Origin: Anaerolineae bacterium
Lineage (GTDB): Bacteria > Chloroflexota > Anaerolineae > Anaerolineales > DRMV01
Direction of reading: 5' to 3'
Length of the DNA stretch: 63,904 bases
Assembly (NCBI GenBank): GCA_011176535.1
Contig: DUEP01000001.1
Location: forward strand, 1-63,904
Shown: piece after piece, positions 30,277 to 39,328 of the stretch
Position numbering within the stretch: position 1 is the first letter of the stretch
Layout of the letters: every line of letters starts with the position of its first letter
Position numbers and translations under genes: made by a program
Notes under the pieces: model-generated
Told to the model about the DNA's origin: nothing
What the model saw: the letters and a program-made list of their open reading frames with translations, nothing else
The model's database searches: none

Positions 30277-31527
30277 ATGAGTTACCGCAATCCCTTCGAA
30301 ATCGCGCAGCAGCAGTTGGACCAAGCCGCGGAGAAGTTGGGCCTCGATGAGGCCACCCATCAACTGCTCCGTTGGCCCAAGCGAGAGATTCATGTTACCT
30401 TCCCCGTGCGCATGGACGATGGCAGCGTGAAGGTCTTCCACGGCTTTCGCGTCCAGTACAACGACGCCCGTGGGCCGACGAAGGGCGGCATTCGCTTCCA
30501 CCCCGATGAGACCATCGACACGGTGCGCGCCCTGGCCGCCTGGATGACCTGGAAGACCGCCGTGGTGGACATCCCCCTGGGCGGGGCCAAAGGCGGCGTG
30601 ATCTGCGACCCCCGTCAAATGTCCCAGGGCGAACTGGAGCGGCTCTCCCGCGCATACATCCGTGCCATCGGCACGGCCATGCTGGGGCTGGAAAAGGACG
30701 TCCCCGCGCCCGATGTGTACACCAACCCGCAAATCATGGCCTGGATGATGGACGAGTTCTCGGTGATGCAGGGCTACAACGAGTTCGGCATGATCACCGG
30801 GAAGCCGCTACCCCTGGGCGGGTCCGTTGGCCGCATAGACGCCACCGCCCGCGGCGGGATGTACACCCTGCGCGAGGCAGCCAAGGCGCTTGGGATCAAC
30901 CTGAACAGCGCCACCACGGCCATCCAGGGCTACGGCAACGCCGGCACCTTTGCCCACAAACTGGGCGTGGAGATGTTCAACCTCAAAGTGGTGGCCGTGT
31001 CGGACTCCAAAGGCGGTATCTACAACCCTCAGGGGTTGGAATACGCCGCGGTGCTCGAGCACAAGAAAAAGACCGGCTCGGTGATCAACTTCCCCGGTGC
31101 CGAAAACATCACCAACGAAGAACTGCTGGAGTTGGATGTGGCTGTGCTCATCCCGGCGGCTCTGGAAGAAGTGATCACCGAGGCCAATGCTGCTCGGGTC
31201 AAGGGGAAGATCATCGTTGAACTGGCCAACGGCCCCACCACCCCCGAGGCCGACCTCATCCTGCACGACAAGGGGCAGTATGTCATCCCCGACTTCCTGT
31301 GCAACGCCGGCGGGGTGACCGTCTCCTACTTCGAGATGGTGCAAAACGCCTACGACTTCTACTGGGACGAGGAGACGGTGTACCAGCGGCTGGATGCCAA
31401 GATCACGAAAGCCTTTCATGCCGTGCACACCATGGCCCAAGAGGCCAAGGTGCACAACCGGCTGGCCGCCTACATGGTAGCCGTGGAGCGCGTGGCCGAG
31501 ACCATGAAGTTGCGCGGTTGGGTCTGA
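30277..31527 (+). CDS. gdhA: Glutamate dehydrogenase (second paralogue)
   Basis: A 416-residue Glu/Leu/Phe/Val dehydrogenase homologous over its full length to the preceding gene: [44 protein letters not shown] and [10 protein letters not shown] are all kept. The dinucleotide-binding segment reads [22 protein letters not shown] lies just upstream of the ATG at 30277. The same frame is open much further upstream through the first gdh gene, but that part is not coding. It is likely the product of tandem duplication followed by divergence; physiological split (NAD catabolic versus NADP anabolic) is inferred only. Confidence 0.95.
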   Translation: MSYRNPFEIAQQQLDQAAEKLGLDEATHQLLRWPKREIHVTFPVRMDDGSVKVFHGFRVQYNDARGPTKGGIRFHPDETIDTVRALAAWMTWKTAVVDIPLGGAKGGVICDPRQMSQGELERLSRAYIRAIGTAMLGLEKDVPAPDVYTNPQIMAWMMDEFSVMQGYNEFGMITGKPLPLGGSVGRIDATARGGMYTLREAAKALGINLNSATTAIQGYGNAGTFAHKLGVEMFNLKVVAVSDSKGGIYNPQGLEYAAVLEHKKKTGSVINFPGAENITNEELLELDVAVLIPAALEEVITEANAARVKGKIIVELANGPTTPEADLILHDKGQYVIPDFLCNAGGVTVSYFEMVQNAYDFYWDEETVYQRLDAKITKAFHAVHTMAQEAKVHNRLAAYMVAVERVAETMKLRGWV

Positions 31528-31546
31528 TGGCCCTCGAAGTCCTGCC

Positions 31547-31584
31547 GCCCCCGGAAGCCCATGGCCTCCGGGGGCTGTTTTTCT
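31547..31584 (+). terminator. Intrinsic terminator after second gdh
   Basis: GCCCCCGGA (31547-31555) pairs with TCCGGGGGC (31567-31575), followed by TGTTTTTCTCTT. Confidence 0.88.
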
Positions 31585-31822
31585 CTTCCCCCCTTCTGGC
31601 ACATTTCCTGCTCTGCTGGTGGCGCTGCCGGGAAACTCCGTGCCACTGAAGTCAGGATAGGAGTTGGGACACCCTTAGGAAGGTGCGGCAACCCACAAAG
31701 AGCCACACATCTTATGTCGTGTCAAGGGCCTCGTAGAGGTGCAGCGGTGCTGCGCCGTGAGGCCCGAGGCCATGCCAGGACGGCCGGCTCTTGTATCTTG
31801 TCCGAACCTCAACACGCTACCC
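31585..31822. other. Intergenic stretch without recognisable gene
   Basis: About 240 bases between the gdh terminator and the amidase promoter. No frame with a plausible start and ribosome site was found. A GCCTCG / CGAGGC complement near 31729-31773 could form a loose hairpin; its meaning is unknown. Confidence 0.5.
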
Positions 31823-31851
31823 TTGCGTGTTCGCCCGCCTTCATGTAAGAT
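31823..31851 (+). promoter_or_regulatory. Promoter of the amidase-L,D-transpeptidase genes
   Basis: TTGCGT (31823-31828), 17 bases, TAAGAT (31846-31851), 40 bases upstream of the amidase ATG. Confidence 0.6.
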
Positions 31852-31890
31852 GGAGGCATCCGCGCCGGTCTTCCTTTCAGGAGCCCTGCC

Positions 31891-32769
31891 ATGACCTCTT
31901 CACCTCCGCGCCCTTCAACAGCGCCCGACCCGCCGCCGCGGCCCCAGGCGAACCCCTCCCCTGCCGCCGCGGGCCAGGAGCAGGAAAGTGTGCTCAGCCT
32001 GTTCCTGCGCGGGGTGTTCTGGTCGTTGCTGGCCGGTCTGCTCCTGATCACCTTTTCGCCCTACCAGGCGGCCCAACTGCGCGTCCGCCTACCTTGGGAG
32101 GCTTCGCCTTATGGAACCTCGGGAGGGCTGGTGTACCTTCCCACCCCTACCGGCACCAACGCCGCCCATGTGGGCATCGTGGCCGGCCATTGGGGGCTGG
32201 ACAGCGGAGCCACCTGCCCCAATGGCGTCACCGAGCAACAGGTGAACTACGAAATCGCCCGCCGGGTTCAGCAGAAGCTGGAAAAAGCCGGGGTGAAGGT
32301 GGACCTGCTCCAGGAGAAGGACCCCCGCCTGCAAAATTACCGGGCGGATGTGCTTCTGTCCATCCATGCCGATGTCTGCGTGTGGCCGCCGGAATACGGC
32401 GAGAAGGTGAGCGGCTTCAAGCTGGCCTTTGCTTCGGCCGTGCCGCAAAAGGTCGCCATCCAGGCCGCCCAATTCAAGCGCTGCCTGGAATACCGCTACA
32501 GCGCCATCACCGGGCTGACCTTTCACCCCTCCACCATCACCAGGGACATGACCGAATACCACGCCTTCGACGAAATCGACCCCAATACCCCGGCGGTGAT
32601 CATCGAGACTGGCTTTCTGGCGCACGAAAAGGACTACAACCTGCTGGTCAACCATCCTGACCAGGTGGCCCAAGGCATCGCCGCGAGCATCCTTTGCTAT
32701 TTGCGCAACGAACCGCTGGTGCTGCCCACCGGCACCGCACCGGCCGCGTCGAGCACGGGGGAACCGTGA
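31891..32769 (+). CDS. N-acetylmuramoyl-L-alanine amidase (Amidase_3)
   Basis: A zinc-dependent cell-wall amidase of 292 residues. A Pro-rich cytoplasmic head and one transmembrane anchor (FLRGVFWSLLAGLLLITF) precede the catalytic domain: first zinc histidine in IVAGHWGLDSGA, the glutamate in VTEQQVNYEIARRVQQKL, histidine in LLSIHAD, and the catalytic glutamate in IIETGFLAHEKDYNLL. The next gene begins at a GTG inside its stop (GTGA, 32766-32769). The cluster with two L,D-transpeptidases indicates peptidoglycan remodelling. Confidence 0.9.
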   Translation: MTSSPPRPSTAPDPPPRPQANPSPAAAGQEQESVLSLFLRGVFWSLLAGLLLITFSPYQAAQLRVRLPWEASPYGTSGGLVYLPTPTGTNAAHVGIVAGHWGLDSGATCPNGVTEQQVNYEIARRVQQKLEKAGVKVDLLQEKDPRLQNYRADVLLSIHADVCVWPPEYGEKVSGFKLAFASAVPQKVAIQAAQFKRCLEYRYSAITGLTFHPSTITRDMTEYHAFDEIDPNTPAVIIETGFLAHEKDYNLLVNHPDQVAQGIAASILCYLRNEPLVLPTGTAPAASSTGEP

Positions 32770-33785
32770 ACCCGTCCAGGCCGTCTGCCCAACAAGCCTT
32801 CAGCCGGGCCTGGCGCGCGTTTCGCCAGGGCGACCAACGCGCCGCCCGTCGCTGGGCCGCCCTGGCTGCCCGGCTGGACCCCACCTGGGCCGAGCCGTGG
32901 CTGCTCCTGACCGCCGTGGCTACGCCGCGGGCGGCGGTGGCTTACGCCACCCGCGCCGTGGAACTGGCTCCCCAGGACCCGCGCGCCCGTCAGGCGTTGC
33001 GTTGGGCTTTACAACGCTGGCGCCGTCAGAAGAAACGCCCCCCTGTGCTGCCGCCCTCCCCCGAGCAGTTGGTGCGCCCCACCTCCCCCCTCTTCCGCTG
33101 GTTGGGGTTCGCCCTGGCGGCTTTGCTCCTGGCCGTGCTCTGGGTCGGCATGCGGCAGGTACCCGGGATCGCGGCCATGTTGCCCGCCCAGGAAGCCCCG
33201 CCACGCCTCGTGGTGCGTGGTCTCGCCAAGGCGACCTTCACCCCTACGCCAACCCCCACCTTTACCCCCACGCCCACAGCCACGCCCACGCCCACCTTCA
33301 CCCCTACGCCCACCGCGACGAACACGCCCACCATCACCCCCACGCCCACGAAGACCTCCACGCCGCCCCCGCCCCCGACCCCACGGCCCATCGTAGCCAG
33401 CGGCGTGCCCCTGCCCTGGGGCGTCGGCCCCAACGAACGCTGGATCGACATTGACCTCTCCCAACAACGCCTCTACGCCTATCAGGGCACCCGCCTGGTG
33501 CGCTCCTTCGTGGTTTCCACAGGGGTTCCGGCCTACCCCACGGTCACGGGGACCTACCGCATCTATGTCAAATACCGCTACACCGACATGTCCGGGCCGG
33601 GCTACTACCTGCCCAATGTCCCCTACACCATGTATTTTTACCTAGGCTACGGCATCCACGGCACCTACTGGCACAACAACTTCGGCACCCCGATGAGCCA
33701 TGGGTGCATCAACATGCGCACGCCGGATGCCGAATGGCTTTTCTACTGGGCCTCGGTAGGCACCGTGGTCAACATCCACCCGTGA
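32766..33785 (+). CDS. L,D-transpeptidase with TPR-like head and TPT linker
   Basis: A 339-residue YkuD-fold enzyme that cross-links peptidoglycan. The N-terminal 90 residues look like TPR helices (AWRAFRQGDQRAARRWAALA) on the cytoplasmic side, followed by a membrane helix (WLGFALAALLLAVLWVG), a long Thr-Pro repeat linker (about 165-220) and the YkuD domain. The active site GTYWHNNFGTPMSHGCINM has the catalytic Cys and the preceding His. The GTG start overlaps the amidase stop. The cytoplasmic TPR head joined to an outside catalytic domain is unusual. Confidence 0.9.
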   Translation: MNPSRPSAQQAFSRAWRAFRQGDQRAARRWAALAARLDPTWAEPWLLLTAVATPRAAVAYATRAVELAPQDPRARQALRWALQRWRRQKKRPPVLPPSPEQLVRPTSPLFRWLGFALAALLLAVLWVGMRQVPGIAAMLPAQEAPPRLVVRGLAKATFTPTPTPTFTPTPTATPTPTFTPTPTATNTPTITPTPTKTSTPPPPPTPRPIVASGVPLPWGVGPNERWIDIDLSQQRLYAYQGTRLVRSFVVSTGVPAYPTVTGTYRIYVKYRYTDMSGPGYYLPNVPYTMYFYLGYGIHGTYWHNNFGTPMSHGCINMRTPDAEWLFYWASVGTVVNIHP

Positions 33786-33795
33786 AACGAGGCTT

Positions 33796-34812
33796 ATGAA
33801 GCGGGACCTTTCCCGACGCGACTTTCTCCGACTCACGGCGTTGAGCCTGTTGGGCTTTGCCCTGCCCACACGATGGGAAGGCCGGAGTCTCAAAGCCGCC
33901 TTTCCCCAGGATTTGCAGGGCCGCGTGGCCTGGGACGAGGTGGGCGTTTATGATCGCCCCTCTCGCAAAGGGGTGTGGCGCAAAATGTTCTGGCGGGATG
34001 ATGTGTTCCCCATCGCCGCCGCCGTCCTGGGCGAGGGCGAACCGATCTACAACCGCATCTGGTACTACATCCCCGGTCAGGGATATGTGCACTCCGGGCC
34101 GGTACAGCCCGTGCGTACGGTCATTCAACAGCCCCAACCCGTGCCCGAAGGAGGGAGGCTGGCCGAGGTGACCGTGCCCTACACCGACGCCTACTGGCAG
34201 CCCCTGGCCGACCACCGACCCGTGTACCGCCTCTACTACGCTACGGTGCATTGGGTCACCGCCCTGGTCAGCGGCGAAGACGGTCAGGCCTGGTACGAAA
34301 TCCAGGACGACAAATGGGACTTCAAGTACTACGCCCTGGCCCGCCACCTGCGCCTGCTCACCTCCCAGGATGTCACCCCCCTTTCCCCTGAGGTTCCCCC
34401 GGAGGCCAAGAAAATCGTGGTCCACCTGGGCAAGCAACTGGTGATGGCCTTTGAGCACGGGCGCCTGGTCTTCGCCGCACGCACCACCACGGGCATGGGC
34501 TACTACCGGACGCCTTTGGGCCGTTTCGAGACCTTCCACAAGCGCCCCTTCCGCCACATGGCGCGGGGCAACCGCGCTGCCCCGGAATACGACTTGCCGG
34601 GGGTGCCCTGGGTGTGCTATATTACCAGGGAAGGCATTTCCTTCCACGGCACCTACTGGCACAACGATTTCGGCAAACCCCGCAGCCACGGATGCATCAA
34701 CCTAGCCCCCCAGGCCGCCCATTGGCTCTATCGCTGGACCAACCCGGTGGTTCCCTTCGAGCGGGATGATGTGTACCGTGAAGGGGCCGGTACTCTTGTG
34801 GAGATCATCTGA
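33796..34812 (+). CDS. L,D-transpeptidase, Tat-exported
   Basis: A 338-residue second YkuD enzyme, directly after the first. It begins with a twin-arginine signal (LSRRDFLRLTALSLLGFALP), then two SH3-like segments (GVYDRPSRKGVWRKMFW; VTALVSGEDGQAWYEI) and a C-terminal YkuD domain with HGTYWHNDFGKPRSHGCINL. The active-site block is nearly identical to that of the neighbour although the rest differs, as expected for enzymes acting on the same cell wall. Tat export of a cysteine enzyme implies folding in the cytoplasm first. Confidence 0.92.
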   Translation: MKRDLSRRDFLRLTALSLLGFALPTRWEGRSLKAAFPQDLQGRVAWDEVGVYDRPSRKGVWRKMFWRDDVFPIAAAVLGEGEPIYNRIWYYIPGQGYVHSGPVQPVRTVIQQPQPVPEGGRLAEVTVPYTDAYWQPLADHRPVYRLYYATVHWVTALVSGEDGQAWYEIQDDKWDFKYYALARHLRLLTSQDVTPLSPEVPPEAKKIVVHLGKQLVMAFEHGRLVFAARTTTGMGYYRTPLGRFETFHKRPFRHMARGNRAAPEYDLPGVPWVCYITREGISFHGTYWHNDFGKPRSHGCINLAPQAAHWLYRWTNPVVPFERDDVYREGAGTLVEII

Positions 34813-34814
34813 AC

Positions 34815-35234
34815 ATGGCGAGTGAACCCCTCTTTGCCGGATTGGTGGTGGACGAGTATGACCGCCCCGTGGGAGTCGGCCAAGTGGGCGGGGAGCCCTG
34901 CTACATCGTGGACGACAACGGCTTTCGCCTCCACATCGCCTCCGAGCAGGTGGATCGCCAGGTGCTCCAGCACATGCGTCGCCTCATCGAGGGGCACGAA
35001 GACATCCTGGCCCAACAGGCCGCCCAGATGCTGGGCGCGGACGACCCCTTCAGTCTGGCCGCCATCCAACAACAATTCCAGAACCTCGATCAGCAATTCG
35101 AACAGTTGCTCCAAATCGGCCTGCCGGAGGAAGTGCGCGCCTATCTGGGCATGGTGGGCTTTCGCGTGCGGATCAACATCCACGGCGAGGTGCTGGAGAT
35201 CAACCTGCCCGGATACCCCGGCGAGGAGGAGTGA
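34815..35234 (+). CDS. Conserved protein of unknown function
   Basis: A 139-residue acidic soluble protein starting three bases after the L,D-transpeptidase. The N-terminal half looks like a PRC-barrel-like beta domain (LVVDEYDRPVGVGQVGGEPC; YIVDDNGFRLHIASEQVDRQ), the middle is glutamine-rich coiled coil (AAIQQQFQNLDQQFEQLLQI), and the end is a short beta segment. I do not recognise a named family. Tight spacing suggests operon membership with the cell-wall genes. A repeat-rich 285-base gap follows. Confidence 0.75.
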   Translation: MASEPLFAGLVVDEYDRPVGVGQVGGEPCYIVDDNGFRLHIASEQVDRQVLQHMRRLIEGHEDILAQQAAQMLGADDPFSLAAIQQQFQNLDQQFEQLLQIGLPEEVRAYLGMVGFRVRINIHGEVLEINLPGYPGEEE

Positions 35235-35315
35235 ACCCGGGCCACTGCCTCCGGTGTCAAAGAACTTGTCCAGCTTTTTTACCCTCCCAGGAGGAGGCAA
35301 ATCGGACGGAGTTTC

Positions 35316-35335
35316 CTCCCCTTCCGGAAGGGGAG
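35316..35335. repeat. Perfect 20-bp palindrome
   Basis: CTCCCCTTCCGGAAGGGGAG at 35316-35335 is self-complementary. It is the first of three inverted repeats in the 285-base gap before trmD. Confidence 0.8.
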
Positions 35336-35367
35336 AAGAGAGAGGATGTGGCCTTTTGAGACCCCTT

Positions 35368-35424
35368 CCACCCCGCGGCCCTGAGGGCCGCTCCGCTCAG
35401 GGGGCTCGAAGGGCCGCAGGGTGG
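35368..35424. repeat. Long inverted repeat containing an interspersed GC-rich unit
   Basis: Outer arms of 15 bases (35368-35382 and 35410-35424) are complementary except for one mismatch. Inside is a 28-base unit (35375-35402) with GCGGCCCT/GGGCCGC followed by CCGCTCAGGG. The same unit occurs with two changes at 44144-44171, and related CCGCTCAGGG sequence lies near 39306-39315. This suggests a small dispersed REP-like repeat family. Confidence 0.75.
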
Positions 35425-35478
35425 GAAGCAAGGATCCGTTCCACAACCTGGGCTATACGCTTCGCGTCCAATCTGACC

Positions 35479-35505
35479 GTCTCCCTCCTGACGAAGGAGG
35501 GAGAC
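35479..35505. repeat. Perfect 11-bp hairpin upstream of trmD
   Basis: GTCTCCCTCCT (35479-35489), loop GACGA, AGGAGGGAGAC (35495-35505), ending 14 bases before the trmD ATG. The right arm contains AGGAGGG, but the likely ribosome site of trmD is the AGAGG just after the hairpin. Folding could affect trmD initiation. Confidence 0.8.
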
Positions 35506-35519
35506 ACGCGAGAGGTGCC

Positions 35520-36284
35520 ATGCGTTTTGATGTCTTCACCCTGTTCCCTGAGGTCTTCTCCCCCTACCTGGATGTGAGCATCATGGCCCGCGCCCGGCAG
35601 ATGGGCGTGTTGGAAGTGCACGTGCACAACATCCGCGACTGGACCACGGACAAACATCATGTGGTGGACGACGAACCCTACGGCGGCGGCGGGGGGATGA
35701 TCATGAAGCCCGAACCCATCTTCGCCGCCGTGGAGGATGTGTTGGGCCGACCACCCCGCTGCCCGGTCATCCTGCTCACCCCCCAGGGGCGGCCTTTCAC
35801 CCAGGCCGTGGCCCGCGAACTGGCGCAGCATGAACATCTGGCCCTGCTTTGTGGGCGCTACGAGGGGATCGATGAGCGGGTGCGGGAGCATCTGGTCACC
35901 GACGAAATCTCCATCGGCGACTATGTGCTCACCGGCGGCGAACTGCCCGCCCTGGTGGTCATGGACGCGGTGACCCGGTTGCTTCCCGGCGTGTTAGGGG
36001 ACCCCGACGCCCCGCACAAGGATTCTTTCGCCGACGGCTTACTGGAGCATCCCCACTACACCCGCCCGGCCGAGTTCCGCGGCTGGCGGGTGCCCGAAGT
36101 GCTGCTCTCCGGCGACCACGGTCGCATCGCCCGCTGGCGGCGGGAGCAATCTCTGCGCCGCACCTGGGAACGCCGCCCCGACCTGCTGACCCAGGCCCAC
36201 CTCACCGAAGAGGAACGCCGCCTCATCGCCCAGTGGGAAGCCGAGCGCCGCTCGGCCGCAACCGTCCCCGAGGGGGAACCCTGA
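35520..36284 (+). CDS. trmD: tRNA (guanine-N1-)-methyltransferase TrmD
   Basis: TrmD methylates G37 of tRNAs and prevents +1 frameshifting. The 254-residue product begins [20 protein letters not shown] and contains [31 protein letters not shown] and the SAM-binding trefoil knot region [18 protein letters not shown]. The ATG at 35520 with AGAGG upstream is chosen; the open frame extends further upstream through a repeat and is not used. rplS/rimM/rpsP, the usual partners, are absent here. Confidence 0.97.
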   Translation: MRFDVFTLFPEVFSPYLDVSIMARARQMGVLEVHVHNIRDWTTDKHHVVDDEPYGGGGGMIMKPEPIFAAVEDVLGRPPRCPVILLTPQGRPFTQAVARELAQHEHLALLCGRYEGIDERVREHLVTDEISIGDYVLTGGELPALVVMDAVTRLLPGVLGDPDAPHKDSFADGLLEHPHYTRPAEFRGWRVPEVLLSGDHGRIARWRREQSLRRTWERRPDLLTQAHLTEEERRLIAQWEAERRSAATVPEGEP

Positions 36285-36305
36285 CCCTTTCTCAAGGAGC
36301 CTGCC

Positions 36306-37526
36306 GTGAACACGCAACGCTTTCCCTACGCCCGTACTTTTCTTTTGGCTTTTGGCTTTTTCGGCATCAGTCTCATCTGGCCCATCTTCAACAACTTCGT
36401 GCCCATCTTCCTCAAAGAGATGGGGCTTTCGGCCACCATGGTGGGCTTCGTGATGACCTGGGACAACTACCTCAACATGTTCGTCCAGCCCACGGTAGGC
36501 GCCGCCTCAGACCGCACCTGGACGCGCATCGGGCGGCGCAAGCCCTGGCTCCTGTTGGGCGCGCCCCTGGCCGCGCTGGCCTTTGTCTTCGTCCCCCTGC
36601 AACACGCCGTGGTAGGGGTGATGTTCGCCATCCTGTTCACCAACATCGGCATGGCGCTCTTCCGCGCGCCCACGGTGGCCCTGTTGGGCGACATCTTTCC
36701 GCCCCACCAGCGCAGCACGGCCAACGGTGTGATCAACTTCATGGGCGGCGTGGGGGCCATCGTGGCCTTCGTGGGCGGTGGCTACCTGTATGAACACCTG
36801 GGCCGTCCGGCGCCTTTCTTCTTCGGCAGCCTGCTCATGCTGATCTCGGTGGTGCTGGTGGTGCTCTTCATCCACGAGCCTCGCCGACCGGCTGCCGACG
36901 CCGCAGCGGGCGCGTCCCAAGGCGCCCTGAGCACGCTCAAAGCCTTATGGCAACACCCCGACCCCTCGGGCGTTTTCGTGCTCCTGGCCATCCTCTCCTG
37001 GTTCATGGGCTACAACGCCCTCGAGACCTGGATTTCCTCCTTCGGCAAATATGTCCTGGGGGTGACCGAGGGGCGCATGGCCATCTACACCGCCCTGCTG
37101 GCCCTGACCTTCGTGATCACGGCCATCCCCGCCGGGGTGTTGGGTGAGCGCCTGGGTCGGCGGCGCATCATCCTGTGGGGGGTGGGCGGCCTGGCCCTGA
37201 TGATGCTTTACGGCACCCAGATTCGCAGCGTGGCCATGCTGTTGCCTTTCCTGGTGCTGGCCGGCTTCTTTTGGGCACTCATCAATGTCAACTCCCTGCC
37301 CCTGGTGTACGATGTCAGCGGCGCCGAGGCCATCGGCGCGTTCACCGGACTGTACTACCTGGCCTCGAACATCGCCGCCGTGGCCGGCCCCCAGGTGGTG
37401 GGCTTCCTCATCGACTGGACCGGGAGCAACTACCGCATCATGTTCCCTTTCTCGGTGGTGTTCATGGTGCTGGCCGGTGTGTTCATGGGGAAAGTCCGTC
37501 CCCGGAGCGCAGCACCCACCCCCTGA
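36306..37526 (+). CDS. MFS transporter, SLC45/GPH-like
   Basis: A 406-residue, twelve-helix membrane transporter. The N-terminus (NNFVPIFLKEMGLSATMVGF), the loop 2-3 motif GAASDRTWTRIGRRKPW and the repeat in the second half (GVLGERLGRRRIILWG) resemble the SLC45/sucrose-H+ symporter branch of the major facilitators. The start is GTG at 36306 with AAGGAG upstream. The substrate is probably a sugar, inferred from family only. A terminator follows at 37567. Confidence 0.82.
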   Translation: MNTQRFPYARTFLLAFGFFGISLIWPIFNNFVPIFLKEMGLSATMVGFVMTWDNYLNMFVQPTVGAASDRTWTRIGRRKPWLLLGAPLAALAFVFVPLQHAVVGVMFAILFTNIGMALFRAPTVALLGDIFPPHQRSTANGVINFMGGVGAIVAFVGGGYLYEHLGRPAPFFFGSLLMLISVVLVVLFIHEPRRPAADAAAGASQGALSTLKALWQHPDPSGVFVLLAILSWFMGYNALETWISSFGKYVLGVTEGRMAIYTALLALTFVITAIPAGVLGERLGRRRIILWGVGGLALMMLYGTQIRSVAMLLPFLVLAGFFWALINVNSLPLVYDVSGAEAIGAFTGLYYLASNIAAVAGPQVVGFLIDWTGSNYRIMFPFSVVFMVLAGVFMGKVRPRSAAPTP

Positions 37527-37566
37527 GCCAGCACACGCCGCCTATGGACAGCGACTTCCCCCAGGG

Positions 37567-37588
37567 TCCTCTCCCCAGAGGATTTTTT
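37567..37588 (+). terminator. Intrinsic terminator after the MFS gene
   Basis: TCCTCT (37567-37572), loop CCCC, AGAGGA (37577-37582), then TTTTTTC. Confidence 0.75.
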
Positions 37589-37682
37589 CGGGGAAGGGGC
37601 ACATCCCGTGAGGCGTCCGTGGTAAAATTTTAGAGCACAGTCCCAAAAATTTTTCATCCCCAAGAGGATGGTGGAGGCAGCC

Positions 37683-38573
37683 ATGGGCGAGTATATAACC
37701 GGTTCCTTCAAGGTCAAGGTGGGCCTGGCTCAGATGCTCAAAGGCGGTGTGATCATGGATGTGGTCACCCCTGAACAGGCCAAAATCGCTGAAGACGCCG
37801 GCGCGGTGGCCGTGATGGCCCTGGAACGGGTGCCCGCCGATATCCGCAACCAGGGTGGCGTGGCCCGCATGAGCGACCCCGAACTCATCCTGAAGATCAT
37901 GGACGCGGTGTCCATCCCGGTGATGGCCAAGGTGCGCATCGGCCACTTTGTGGAAGCCCAGATTCTGGAGGCCATCGGGGTGGACTACGTCGACGAATCC
38001 GAGGTGTTGACGCCGGCCGACGAAGAGCATCACATCGACAAGCACCAGTTCAAGGTGCCCTTTGTGTGTGGGGCGCGCAACCTGGGTGAGGCATTGCGCC
38101 GCATCGCCGAAGGGGCGGCCATGATCCGCACCAAAGGCGAGGCCGGTACGGGCGATGTGGTGGAGGCCGTGCGCCACGCCCGCGCGGTGATGGGCGAGAT
38201 CCGCCGCCTGCAGACCATGGCCGACGAGGAACTGTACACCTACGCCAAAGAAATCGGCGCGCCCATCGAGTTGGTGCGCGAGGTGAAACGCCTGGGCCGC
38301 CTGCCGGTGGTCAACTTTGCCGCCGGCGGCATCGCCACCCCGGCCGACGCGGCCCTGATGATGCAACTGGGCCTGGACGGCATCTTCGTGGGTTCGGGGA
38401 TCTTCAAATCCGAGAACCCGGCCAAGCGGGCGGCGGCCATCGTCAAGGCGGTGACCCACTACAACGACCCGGCCATCCTGGCCGAAGTGAGCAAAGGGCT
38501 GGGTGAGCCCATGCGCGGCCGCCAGGCTGCCGACTTGCCCAAAGAAGAACGCCTGGCCGTGCGCGGCTGGTAA
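37683..38573 (+). CDS. pdxS: Pyridoxal 5'-phosphate synthase, synthase subunit
   Basis: PdxS builds PLP from ribose-5-phosphate, glyceraldehyde-3-phosphate and ammonia delivered by PdxT. The 296-residue (beta/alpha)8 product shows the Schiff-base lysine motif [15 protein letters not shown], the second lysine in [19 protein letters not shown] and the phosphate site [20 protein letters not shown]. The ATG at 37683, five bases after GGAGG, is preferred over an in-frame start five codons earlier. pdxT follows after 32 bases. Confidence 0.97.
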   Translation: MGEYITGSFKVKVGLAQMLKGGVIMDVVTPEQAKIAEDAGAVAVMALERVPADIRNQGGVARMSDPELILKIMDAVSIPVMAKVRIGHFVEAQILEAIGVDYVDESEVLTPADEEHHIDKHQFKVPFVCGARNLGEALRRIAEGAAMIRTKGEAGTGDVVEAVRHARAVMGEIRRLQTMADEELYTYAKEIGAPIELVREVKRLGRLPVVNFAAGGIATPADAALMMQLGLDGIFVGSGIFKSENPAKRAAAIVKAVTHYNDPAILAEVSKGLGEPMRGRQAADLPKEERLAVRGW

Positions 38574-38605
38574 AGCGCGTTGCCCAAAAGCGGCAGAGAG
38601 GCGCC

Positions 38606-39256
38606 ATGCCAGAAATCGTCCCCAATCCCCTGGTGCTACACGAAGCAGCCCGCCAGGTGCACAGCGACCTCACCATCGGCATCCTGGCCTTGCAGGGTTC
38701 CTTCTGGGAGCACGAGGCCATGTTGCTGCGCCTGGGCGTGGCCGTGCGCGAGGTGCGCCTGCCCGAACACCTGGAAGGGCTGGACGGGCTGATCATCCCC
38801 GGCGGGGAATCCACCACCATCGGGAAACTGGCCGTGGAGTTCGGGATGATGGAACCGTTGCGGGCCTTTGGCCGCGAAAAGGCCATCTGGGGCACCTGCG
38901 CCGGGGCCATCTTCCTCTCCAAAGACGCCCGCCGCGAGCAGCCCCTGCTGGGGCTGATGAACATCACCGTGGAGCGCAACGCCTTTGGCCGCCAGGTGGC
39001 CAGTTTCGAGGTGGACATCCCCGTGCCCGCCCTCAAGGCGGTGGCCCCTGAGGATGAACGTCCTTTCCACGCGGTGTTCATCCGGGCCCCACTGATCGAA
39101 ACGGTGGACCCACCGGCCGAGGTGCTGGCCACGCTGGACGACGGGCGCATCGTGGCCGCCCGACAGGGCAAGTTGCTGGCCACTTCGTTCCATCCCGAAC
39201 TGACCGACGACCTGCGCTTTCACGCGTACTTTTTGCACCTGGCCCGCGGCGGGTGA
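38606..39256 (+). CDS. pdxT: Pyridoxal 5'-phosphate synthase, glutaminase subunit
   Basis: PdxT hydrolyses glutamine and channels ammonia to PdxS. The 216-residue product has [16 protein letters not shown], the oxyanion block [12 protein letters not shown], the nucleophile [11 protein letters not shown] (Cys) and the His-Glu pair in [12 protein letters not shown]. It carries about 20 extra residues at the N-terminus compared with most family members, before the first beta strand. It is the second gene of the pdxS-pdxT operon. Confidence 0.96.
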   Translation: MPEIVPNPLVLHEAARQVHSDLTIGILALQGSFWEHEAMLLRLGVAVREVRLPEHLEGLDGLIIPGGESTTIGKLAVEFGMMEPLRAFGREKAIWGTCAGAIFLSKDARREQPLLGLMNITVERNAFGRQVASFEVDIPVPALKAVAPEDERPFHAVFIRAPLIETVDPPAEVLATLDDGRIVAARQGKLLATSFHPELTDDLRFHAYFLHLARGG

Positions 39257-39328
39257 GGGAATCGCCGCCGCAACCTGGACGCCCTTCCACTGCGGGCTCC
39301 GCCCTCCGCTCAGGGCGTCTCCGGCGAA

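Noticed and set aside
33236-33400. DNA-level tandem repeat resembling a satellite or CRISPR
   Set aside because: It is the coding sequence of the Thr-Pro linker of an L,D-transpeptidase; repeats are codon-level and irregular.
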